DNA of 64,000 nucleotides. Source: Holacanthus passer. Its lineage: Eukaryota > Chordata > Actinopteri > Pomacanthidae. The notes under the pieces were generated by a model, which worked only from the letters and a program-made list of their open reading frames with translations, was not told where the DNA came from and made no database searches. Location of the stretch: NCBI GenBank assembly GCA_025331565.1, contig JAFREQ010000042.1, forward strand, positions 3,882,001 through 3,946,000. Reading direction: 5' to 3'. Positions 1 through 9,842 of this stretch are shown piece after piece (positions within the stretch are counted from its first letter, which is position 1; every line of letters begins with the position of its first letter). Made by a program: the position numbers and the translations under genes.

Positions 1-291
1 GATTGTTTGTGAGGGAGGAACCTCCACTCCATAACACCTCTGTACAACCAGAGTATATCTGTAGTTGAAAGAAATCCAACAGAGTGAGACGTCTTCTCTG
101 TAGTGGATCACGTCAGGTCAGTTTCAGTCGTTGCATTAAATTTTTACTGAAATCTTATCAATAATTAAACTACATTTCATAGTTTTGATTTAGTATTTGG
201 ATCAAGTAGCTTGTGAAAAATAAGGTCTGTCACATTTAGACGGCTACAGCTGTTATTTGAATGTGTGAAATGCATATTTAATCAACCTTTA
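1..291. other. Unique non-coding sequence
   Basis: No open frame of note, no simple repeat and no repeat family that I recognise. It leads directly into the interspersed repeat beginning near 292. Confidence 0.5.
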
Positions 292-580
292 GTCAAGTCA
301 AATCAGTTTTATTTATATAGCCCAATATTACAAATCACACATTTGCCTCAAGGGGCTTTACAGTCTGTACAGCATGTGACACCCTCTAACTTCAGACACT
401 CGATTGGAATAAGAAATACTCCACCAAAAAACCCTTTAGCGAGGTAAAAGAGAAATTCCTCTTCTTGGACTGGCAGATGTGCAAAAGTTGTACAGAATAG
501 ACCATCATAGTAAAATTCCAGTATGAACAGTGAGGATGATGGATCTGGAAGGATGCCAAGCAAATTTAGGTAAATATAAG
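292..580 (+). repeat. Dispersed fish repeat, tRNA-unrelated
   Basis: The block opens with an AGTCAAGTCA-like start and a TTTATTTATATAGCCCAATA core. It continues with ACAAATCACA, then TTTGCCTCAAGGGGCTTTAC and CTGTACAGCATGTGACACCC. I recognise this order of motifs from memory as a very common interspersed repeat in percomorph fish genomes; its class is not clear to me. The 5' edge is sharp at the TCAAGTCAA run. The 3' edge is a guess: similarity to the remembered consensus (AAAAACCCTTTA, then a GATGATGGATCTGG-like stretch) fades near 560-600. Two short open frames cross it on opposite strands; neither looks like protein. A repeat-library search would fix class and ends. Confidence 0.6.
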
Positions 581-584
581 TATT

Positions 585-2090
585 GGAACTGACTACCAGC
601 AGTTTCCTCATGTTGAAGTAAAACAGGTTGGTTGGTCTTCTCCTGATATCTTTGATTGTATTTGGTCATGGTGGGCACTGTTGGAAATCACTGGGCTGTG
701 TGACAGTATTTCATTTACAGGACTTTTGTAGCAATAGGTTGGATGAAATCACATTCAAAGTCATTTTATCTCAGTTGATTCTCTCTTACATTTCCAGAAA
801 ATGTATTATATCAAGACATATCAATTTCGTAATTGGAGGAACCTAACTCTTTGTGACAGTGAGTGCAGCAGCAGAGAGTGTGCTGTCCATTTCCTTCTAA
901 TGTGAAGCATGTGTGAACGTTACGGGATTGAACTCTCCAGTGAGGAGTGACACCTCTATTTAGCTGCAGCGTGACGACTGTGAAAGGAGAAAGGAGAGAC
1001 GAGACGAGAAGTGAAAGTGGACCCAAAAATAAGCAAACACGATCACAGAACATCACAGGCTGAAAGACAGATTTTTGATTTATGGATGTTTGGTGACCTG
1101 CAGGAGTTCGATGCAGACCATGACATTTTGGGGCTGTTTTGAAATGATTATAATATTTAGCAGTGTCGGCTTTTTAAAAAAATGCTTGAAAGACTTACAG
1201 CCCCGGAACGACACGCAGACATTTTCATCCCGTCTCATTAGATAACGTGCTGCGTCTGTTTGACTTGCACAGCATTAAGCAGTAAACAAGCGTGTTCATT
1301 AGATGATATAAATGCAGCGTTTAGTCCTGTAGCAGTCGAGGCTCTGTCGCCGTGTGTGCTGAGCATATTTGCTGGGTGTTTGAATCTCCTCCCCGGTCGC
1401 TCCTCTGTCTGTTTGTCCCCGAGTGAACTGGTGAGCAGATGGGAGGTTGTGGGGGCTGAGAGGGGTTGGTGACAGTCAGGGGGGCCTGGCAGACTGTGCT
1501 GTGGGGAAGAAAAGAGGAAGTAATGATATGCCATGTCTGCTACATTAACAGGCCTTATGTTTAGGAGAGCAGAGCAGACGTTGCATGTGTATTTGTCATG
1601 CAGCCTGTCATCCGCTGTTAAAATGCACTCAGTGGGACTCTTCATTCAGAGCACATCTTTATTTACAGTGAGTTTTACCTGTAGATTTGTCTCCATCTTT
1701 GGTGCTAGTGCAGGATTTCTTCAGTTTTCTGTCTGTGGTTAAACCTGCCTCACACCTAATTTAACTGAGCTCAAACCAGATTTCAGCTGCTCAAATGATT
1801 CTACTAATTTCTAAAAGTTGAAATCTTTCACCATGTTATACCACATGAAGGCAAAATGGTGCAAAAGTAATTTATTTATGTATGCAGCACATGTCACGTT
1901 TGCCTCAGCTCATTTTTGATGCAAGACAGGTAGTTACATACCTGACAAACTGAAGAGGTCAATTGATCTTCATTATCCTCAGTAAGTTTGTCAGTAGTGT
2001 TGACACATGAGCTGTTTAGTCCCCCTGAGGAGTTAAGTCACTACATAAATTAAAGTAGTGACAGAAATGACTTAATGTACAGGTGTTTTT
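585..2090. other. Unique non-coding sequence
   Basis: Several short overlapping open frames (60 to 135 codons) lie on both strands around 630-1740. They overlap antisense to one another and lack splice-like borders or recognisable motifs, so I treat them as chance. I see no named repeat here. Confidence 0.5.
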
Positions 2091-2093
2091 TCT

Positions 2094-2094
<1 letters not shown>

Positions 2095-2124
<30 letters not shown>
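2095..2124. repeat. (CTAT)n microsatellite
   Basis: Seven and a half perfect CTAT units, 30 bases, preceded by a short pyrimidine run. CTAT and TATC tails often mark the 3' ends of fish non-LTR retroelements, but the flanks show no such body. Confidence 0.95.
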
Positions 2125-2129
2125 GTACT

Positions 2130-5100
2130 TAGCTGAAACCTTGAGCTAAATTTATTCATGGTGAACACACATGGGCCTTCCAAGTTTGATGCTGTACATA
2201 CAGTATTTAGGCCACAGAGATGATTTAACCCTGGTTAGCCTGAAGCTGAGCTGTTCATGTCCCTCTGGTGCTGATTTAGCTACTGTTCATGCGCTGCAGC
2301 TTGTTTTCCTTTCGCTCCACATCCAAACATAATGACCACTAGGAGCCAAATGTAGCTACTGCTTTCTTGACTAAGCCAATTTTGCCGTCAATATATATTT
2401 TGTCCTGTTACTTATCTAAAGAGCAATGGCAACATCTATTTTCTTCATCACCAGCATCTGACAAGACGCCTTATATAAACTCTTACTAGGTACTAGGTAA
2501 ACATTTCATTTACAGTAGCTGGACTTGACTTCAAAAATGTCAGTGAAGGTTAAAAAAAGACTATTGCGAGGTCATGAGAAAAAAATGTAAAGATAACGTA
2601 AAAGTATTAAAACCACACCCTGACCCTTTGAGGACTCACTAGTGTTGATCAAATGCCACAAAATAGACCTAACACTCATTTTAAAGAAGTCAAAGAAATC
2701 ACAAGTATTGAAATGCCACATTGAAAATGCTCGTTATTTATGTTGCAGAACGAGCTGAACACAGTTGTGAGGGCGTGGGACAAACATTTCATTCGACCAG
2801 GTGGAAACATCATGGAAAACCATTTCTGGTGCACAGTGTACCTGAGCTCTCTCTTGCACAAGATTATTTGCATCCAATAGAGTGTGACAGACAGAGTGTG
2901 ACAGAGTGACATCATTCTGTGAGAGGACGTCTGTGGAAAACAGACATTCCCTGAAAACCTGACCTCCATAAGCTTTGTTTGCTTGTGATGGAGGAAAACA
3001 AGAGGCTCCAGAGGCAAATTGATAAGAACACTCCTGCCAGAGTCTGATCAGTGATGCTGTTTGTAGCGTGTAGATTGATAAACAGAGCTGCTGTATGTGC
3101 TGTCCAGCAAAGAGGCTTCTTTAAACCTACATTCCTCAAGTATCTTCAGCCTTTGCATCAGTTGAAGCTGTGCTGAATTAATTTGTGTGTCCTGTCCATC
3201 AGATGCCTTTTCCATCATTTCCTCATCACCTGACTGCCCCGCCCACCTGCTCACCTATTCCCACTTTCCTCATCAGTCCTCGAGATATTTCACCAGCTCG
3301 TTCTCATAATGCCTTGTCAGTACATCCCATTATACATAATAATAATTATACAAGGGTGAAAGCAATGCTGTCTACTCTGTAGGTTGCATTAACTCATCTT
3401 TTGGGACCCCTGTAATTTAATTGCTGACTGACCTTTCTACTGTTTGGACCACCAGGCCGTCCAGCATATCCACATGATGTCAGAGAAGTGAGACTGCATG
3501 AATTTCAAGTGAACAATAAGTCTGGATATTAAATATACATAAGCTTAAACATTCACTGCACTCAAGATACATCACTCTCAATTTAGAAGCTTTTATCATA
3601 TCAATAATAAACCTAATAAAGGTCTAACGATGTATTTTATGTTGTCATGGAGGCACACATTAGTCTTAAGTATTTGTTTAGTCTCAGAGATTCCTCTGTG
3701 CAGTCTGACTTCTGGTTATAGGACAGTTAGTGAGATGTGCCACTGCTGAGTGCACATCTCCCCGGACGTCTTCCGTCAGTGACAGCAATTTTGTATTAAC
3801 TATAATGAGCGCACTATAATAGATGTAGCATTGGTTCAACATAATAGACACTGCACAGAGGAATGACATGCAACGTGCCATTTAACATCGTGACGACCCT
3901 GCCCGCCCTGTCTGCATCATTAATCTGGAGAAGCTTTCAGCCGCTGTGAAGTAAATCTTTTATCTCTTCAGCGGCTGTGGGTGTGATCCATTTTTATTTG
4001 AGTACACATGACATCCCGCTAAACTAACAAAGCCATGAATTTGTTGATGAAAGTCTGGATTACAGTCAACAGGTGTCTCTGTGGGGTCCCTGTATACAGT
4101 GGGATGAACTTGCAAGTCTCAGCTTAAAAATGTTAATAACATTATAACAGGCTTTATTTGAGCAGCTGCTGGTCAAAGCAGAGAGATGGGAGTTGGTCCT
4201 TTTTGTTTTCTTTAGATAATGAGATAAATTAACCTGTGATAATGAGAAAAGAAACTCTGTTGTCTCAATGTAACATAATAGTTAAAATGAATAGTTAGAT
4301 GACAACATTAAAAAGACATAAATAGTAGTAAAGTTTTCTCGAGTACCGTCTTCCAGACATATATTGTTTGCCATCAGAATGATTTAATTGAACTGTCATT
4401 AACAGTACGGGCTCTCAGTCCTCAGGATGACATGACTCAGAGGACGAATTTAGCAACTGTCAAACTCAATGACTCTCAAACCACCTTTCCAGGCATAAAT
4501 CAGACATTATATATCAGCTTAGTTTGAAAAGAATATTCATACTGTCCCTTTAGCCTGTGGACAAGAATTGGAGGAGACAGCAATGATAGCTTTTTATTTG
4601 ATTTTTCTTTTTTGTTCTTTCTTTACAGCTGCTCTGAAACTCTGTGTCTTTGTGTGCTCTTTTCTGTGTGACAGATTTTCATTTTCCTTATTTCGCAGTT
4701 CAGCCGCTGTGGCGCCCTTGTTTTATCCCTTTGGCCTGTTGTTGATCCGGGGTGTGGAGAAGGACAAAGAGTGGCTCAGAGGTTAGCGACTGTGTCCTCC
4801 CTCTGTTTGTGTGTGTTAGAGATCAAGGCCTTAGAGCTTGTAACACATGATTTTAGAGAACAAGTCTGGACATTTATTTTGTGTCCCTGACATGAATCTC
4901 AGTTAGTCTGGACGAGATCGAAGGGAAGCTACACATTCATCAAAGAGCAGAGATGGGAAAAGGAATATTTATCATCATCATTATTGCTATTATTACCTGG
5001 TCAAAGAAAGATTTATGTTGCAGAAGTTGAAAAAGTCTCCCTGTAAAACCTGCTCTGAAACAATTAATAGTGATGTTTCTGACATTTCTGGGCCCATGTT

Positions 5101-5545
5101 GTTGTTTCTCGGTGCATTTTTCTTTTTGCTGTATATAAGGGGCCAAATATAGACTCTGTTCTACTTTGGGATATTTCCAGCAGTTAAAATGCAGCAGAGC
5201 AGCGTTTATTGATCTAAAACATCAACAGTAAATGTCAAGTTTTGATGTCAGAGCCAGGGAATCAAAGAACAGGGGGATCTTTCTAGACAAACCATTTTGT
5301 ATCGACTTTCTGTAATCAAACAGAGAGAAATCCATCGTGAAAATGGGCAGAGATACTGATGTCCCCCAGATAGTGTTCTCATCAAACCAGAATACGATGA
5401 AGCCCTGAGACATGTTTGTTTGTTGAATCTCCACTGGGGAAGTGGGTCTTTCTCCCTGACTCTGGTTGGGAAAACTTTAAAACTTTTAAACAAAATTAAC
5501 TGTTTTTTTAACCATCTGTTAAAAAACCACTTCTTCTTCAATTAT
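2130..5545. other. Unique non-coding sequence
   Basis: Mostly unique sequence. A 14-base unit built on AGAGTGTGACAG is duplicated in tandem at 2879-2909. Two acceptor-like pyrimidine tracts ending in AG occur at 4628 and 4698, but the only nearby donor (4782, GTTAGC) is poor. No protein is recognisable. Confidence 0.5.
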
Positions 5546-5548
5546 TTC

Positions 5549-5920
5549 TTCCACTTGGGGGCAGCAGCAACAAACAACATTTACATATTTTCACCTTATA
5601 AAGTTGATAAACTTAAATGGACATGGAGTAACGTTAGTGTTCATTTGGAGTCGTATTTCTGTCCACCTGATGAAAGTAAGTCAAAAATTCTTTCTCCTTT
5701 TAGTTCTGTTTTTGATCTTCACTAACTAAAGGACATATTTGACTCTTTAGCTATAAACTGCACATCTAAGTTCACCAACAAGTTGTTAATATTTTATTGG
5801 ACCATCTGTGAAAAAAAAAGCTGCCTGCTGCTCCTGAAAATGTGGTTGATGAGGTCGGAAAGACTGAACCAAAACAGTGAAGTTACAGGCCAGAAAACCG
5901 AAACAATGAGCTAAAAAACC
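5549..5920 (+). repeat. Dispersed repeat family R1, copy A
   Basis: The copy starts with a CCACTTGGGGGCAGCAG block, passes through CATTTGGAGT...CTGTCCACCTGATGAA, then TCTCCTTTTAGTTCTGTTTT, and ends near ACCGAAACAATGAGCTAAAA. The same landmarks in the same order recur on the plus strand at 50885-51240 and on the minus strand at 58275-58512, so the window itself shows that this is a repeat family. I recognise it from memory as abundant in percomorph fishes, without knowing its class. A GAAAGTAAGT donor look-alike inside it (near 5675) corresponds to GAATCTCAGT in copy B, so it is not a conserved splice site. Confidence 0.7.
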
Positions 5921-5924
5921 CCAC

Positions 5925-7080
5925 CACTCAGTCATTTGATTCCTTCTTTGTCAGAGAAATATTGATTCCTGAAGCTTTGAGTGAGAAAGAATTTCCCTTA
6001 AAATCCTTCAGGTTTTATACCGTTGCCTTGATGATACAGGACGTTATGTAATTGCCCTCTTATCGTGATAATGTATTGTGATCTTTTGAAAAAATAACTT
6101 CTAAATGAATAATGAATATCTATGAAGGCTTTTGTCCTGAGAAATTGATTTGTCATGATTTCACTACAGGACCTTCAAACAGTGCCAACTAAACAGACTG
6201 AGTGAATAGAAGGAAAAAGTGTACAAAATGAATTGATGATATATGTGAGTTGCCAGTGGTGTTTTTCTCTTTTAGTACAGAACCTTCATGAAGATATTCT
6301 CATACTGTTCAAAATGGAAGTGAAATATTGGAATGGAAATATCACAGTCTGGTCAGAGTAAATAAATGAATGAGATGTAATGTAACACAGCTGAAGTGAA
6401 GCACGTTCAGAGCTCCAGCTTCGTGTCACATGATCTAATGTAAATAGCAGCTCTACATTGTTTCTTGTCAGGCAGCTGGGATGATCAAGAAGAAGCCTGT
6501 AGTTAGACATATTTTCTGTATGTTTGTATATCTGGATATATTAACTGGTCACTTTTGGCCATTTTCTGATAAATTCCAAACAGATACCATTATTTATCAG
6601 CAACTTCTGACTGTCTCACCGTCACTCGTCTGTGTGTTTACTTTTCGGTTTGTGAAGGGACTGTCAAGATGGAGTTAGTATAATGTGGAGCTCATTACCA
6701 CTACAAAAGGAGGCCTGTCTCCCTGAGACACACACACTCCTACAACGAGTCACCCTCACAGCCTCTTTGCTGAGTGAACACATGTGAGTTTGACACAGCC
6801 TGGTAACCCAGTGAACATATTATATTAACTGTTAAAGTCAGATGTGGAGGCTGTTGCCATGTCTGATCCAGTAGAGAATTGTAAAAGTTGCAGATGATCT
6901 GGAGACATTTGGGAAGATTTTCCTCCTGCGACCTGCCTGTGTGTGGGATGGATGGAGGCTGCGTTGGTGCTACCGTAGATCCCCAGGCGCTAAGAATTGA
7001 TTTCTAGTTATGCACAGGATTTACAACTTTGATTGTTAAAACACCACTGCAACACGAGATAACTTGTACACTATCTTTCC
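5925..7080. other. Unique non-coding sequence
   Basis: Short open frames at 6286-6510 (minus) and 6481-6678 (plus) have no recognisable content. The last 100 bases may belong to the degraded retroelement represented by the reverse-transcriptase relic at 7081. Confidence 0.5.
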
Positions 7081-7164
7081 TCAAATATAGGTGTGCCCCA
7101 GGGTTCTTTACAAGGACCATTCATCTGTTTTCAAGTATTGTATGTAAATGTTTATGACAACTGA
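7081..7164 (+). pseudogene. LINE reverse-transcriptase relic
   Basis: Reading from 7081 in frame gives S-N-I-G-V-P-Q-G-S-L-Q-G-P-F, then Y-V-N, and a stop at 7162-7164. GVPQGS-x-x-GP followed about eight residues later by a Y-x-N/D pair is the hallmark of the reverse-transcriptase palm region of non-LTR retrotransposons (L1, L2, CR1, RTE and Jockey groups). Only about 27 codons survive. Upstream and downstream frames are broken and the catalytic YADD box was not found nearby. This is a dead, strongly truncated copy on the plus strand. The 18-residue core is specific enough that chance is unlikely, but the clade cannot be assigned from so little. Confidence 0.6.
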
Positions 7165-7169
7165 CCAGA

Positions 7170-8900
7170 TGTATTGTGCCACTTTTAGGCTGAAAATGCT
7201 GTTGGCTATTGTTCTTTCTCATCAATAGTTCAAATTAGCTTTTTAACTGGATATTATTTATGCACATTTGTCTTCAGTTTTCGCTGTCTGTTTATATTAT
7301 TTGTATTGAATCAAATCTTTGCCAGGAACAAAAAAAATAAGAAATAATAATTGTAAGATCACAAGAAAACCTCCGACCCTAATGAAATGTAAATCATCTG
7401 TGTAAATTCAGTGTCTTAGCAACTTAAACTGTCTGGGCACCACGTTACAAAGGTAAAAATTAGGGTTTTGGGTTGAGTGTGATGGAGGTCGCATGTTTTC
7501 ACTGTATAAAAATGAATGACAGGAAGTGACTTATTTCTGGAATGAGGGAAGTCCTGATGTCTTCATGTCTTCATTGAGCCGAGAACAACAGCACAGTATT
7601 TGCCAGAGGGGTTAGCAGCATAAATCCTGGGAATGTTTGTTGAGATTTAAGCTGTTTTTGCACTCGTGTGTCTTCATCGCGATGTGGTTGTTCAGTTTAA
7701 TCCTGTGAGATTTATTTCAGTGTTCAGTCTCTGAGGCGACGGCTGCCTGTCATTACTGAGTCCTTTGTAGTCAGAGAGAAGAGCACTTTAGATGAGACGT
7801 GGTGAAATTCAACAACGACTGAAAGGTATCTTGAATGACCACCAGTGATTGTTTTTTGAAGTCTAGAAAACACAGATCTTTCTACTATTTTATATCTTTT
7901 ACTTTTGCAGAATCCTCCTCTGTGGTATTGGCAAGTTGAAAAATGTTTTTTATAAATGTCTCATTTTAATCCTGTTTTTTTAAAAGCACTGCTGCTGCCA
8001 CATTCAGAAGAAATAACTAGTATGTTTTTAATGTGGACTTTTTTTTAATCCCCCAGTCAACCAGCACATTTGTCGGGTTCACCTGCCGCCTGCTATGAAC
8101 TCTTATCAGTCAGAGAGCTCTAAAGGGAAACGGTGAGGGGTCGAGATCAAACCCAGCCCTGTTAATTTGCTCACCTTTATTATCATGACTGTATCAGACA
8201 CATCTCAATGTGGGAGAGCGACTGCAGCTTGATCCGCGGCCATGACAGATGGCACTTTATTGCCTGGCAAAGAAGCGGCCATTCGGACTCAATAAAGACG
8301 CCTCTGTTGATGTGTTTGTGTGTGCGAGTGTGTGCGTATGTACAGTAAATGAGAGGTGGTGGAGCTTCACTCTTATCTCCTGTGCTGCTCGGTTCTATCT
8401 CCACATCTTTCCCTCAGGGTGAGGCTGCAGCCAGCCATATCATAAAATGTCCTATTTCTCTACAGGTTAGAGCCGCGCTGCCACACGTAGCTTATTACAG
8501 CATTAACATTAAGCTTTGCTGCACAGTTGGTACGATATGTGAATGTTAAATGGACTGTTGGGTGGAGGGGATGTTGTGTAATGTTGAAAATGTTGAGCCC
8601 TCCTTCCCACACACACACAAAGCAACGACAACAAAGACCTCACAGCAGGTCTGACAAATAAACCCATCTGTATTTTAAGTTACGTCAGCCAGCTCTTTGT
8701 GCTTTAACTATGTATGAAAGCAGGGACCCTCTGTGTTTGCTTAATGATGAAGCTTCAGTCACACTCTGCACTGAGAATCAGACATGCAGACGGTTTTATC
8801 AATTGAGAAAAAGCAAGAAAGAAGGTCCAAAGAAATGGAGCAGTTGATGAGCTGGTGGCCTTGTGGGCTAAAATTGAGACCTGAAAGATTGACTGAAACC
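7170..8900. other. Unique non-coding sequence
   Basis: No gene is supported. The part at 8190-8310 is free of simple repeats and, by eye, resembles conserved non-coding sequence (balanced composition; ATGGCACTTTATTGCC followed by GGCCATTCGGACTC). A TTACGTCAG half-CRE lies near 8682. Confidence 0.45.
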
Positions 8901-8908
8901 TGCACTGT

Positions 8909-8929
8909 AAAAAAAAAAAAAAAAAAAAA
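8909..8929. repeat. Poly(A) tract, 21 bases
   Basis: Twenty-one consecutive A residues directly inside the left end of the TIR element. It is probably an expansion of the terminal CACTGTAAAA motif rather than a retroposon tail. Confidence 0.9.
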
Positions 8930-9584
8930 CAAGAAACAATAAAGGTTAGGTGATGTAACGTTAATTTGAGTTAATTAGTTTGGGGTTTGAGTTCATCCTT
9001 ACTCCAAGTAAGAGTGACATATTATTTTACATCACCACAACTGAATTTTACTTCTATGAACTTGCAGTTAGTTAAAGTAACTCAAAACCTCCCAGTGGAA
9101 ATGTTCAGTTTACAAATGACCTTGGGTTCCATTTTGTTTCAGTTTATCATTTATTGTGTAAATGACATTTTACTTTACTGCTGGCAGTCACACTGATCCC
9201 AGGATCTGCTATTGATGCCTATCTTCATCATTGTTTACACTTTTAATGTAATTTTGATCAGAGACCATCTGACTCATCTGAGACATGATGCACAAAAAAG
9301 AAGGATTTCTGGAGTATTTCAAACTTAATTCAATGCATGTAGGAAATTTTATGCGAATAAGCTAACAGTCTTTCTAATTAACTTCATTTGATGAGTTAAG
9401 TAAATGACCCTTTAGTCATTTAGTCAGCTGAACTCATGGTTATAAGTTCTGAAAGTGATAATGAAACAGTTTAAACTTTTAAAATTGACACAGTTAATAA
9501 TAAAAGTTTGTTCAGTTTAACTTATTATGAGATTTTATAGTGCGAAGGATAAAGTCAACACAGAGTTGAAATTGAAGAAGCAGA

Positions 9585-9643
9585 AGAGGAATTACTTTAT
9601 TAATCCCTTTAGGGGAAATTCAATTGTTTCATTCCGTTGTTAC

Positions 9644-9707
<64 letters not shown>

Positions 9708-9842
9708 ACCCTCTGACATGCAGTTGTTGGAGAGAGATGTTAGCGGGCTCAGAGCAGTTGCCTGCACCTTGGCAGTGCCCAGGAGGTGAACTGGCTCCTC
9801 TCCAGCTTCCAGTCCTTGGTCTGCACTGACTTCACCAACTAA
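9585..9842 (-). mobile_element. LINE-type 3' end, 5'-truncated
   Basis: On the minus strand the block reads GGAGCCAGTTCACCTCCTGG, CACTGCCAAGGTGC, CAACTGCATGTCAGAGG, then a long GT run, then GAAACAATTGAATTTCCCC, and finally AAGGGATTAATAAAG. This matches a fish LINE-type 3' untranslated end that I recognise from memory, whose AATTTCCCC...GGGA-TAATAAAG terminus also appears, diverged, on the plus strand at 43765-43832. It lacks coding sequence and sits inside the TIR element at 8903-10049. The embedded CA/GT microsatellite belongs to the element. Open frames over it are shadows of the dinucleotide repeat. Confidence 0.6.
9646..9705. repeat. (CA)30 microsatellite
   Basis: Sixty bases of perfect CA dinucleotide, the longest simple repeat in the window. 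It lies within the minus-strand LINE-type 3' end. Confidence 0.98.

Noticed and set aside
5670..5690. GAAAGTAAGT donor look-alike
   Set aside because: It lies inside R1 copy A; the same position in copy B reads GAATCTCAGT, so the GT is a private mutation in a repeat.
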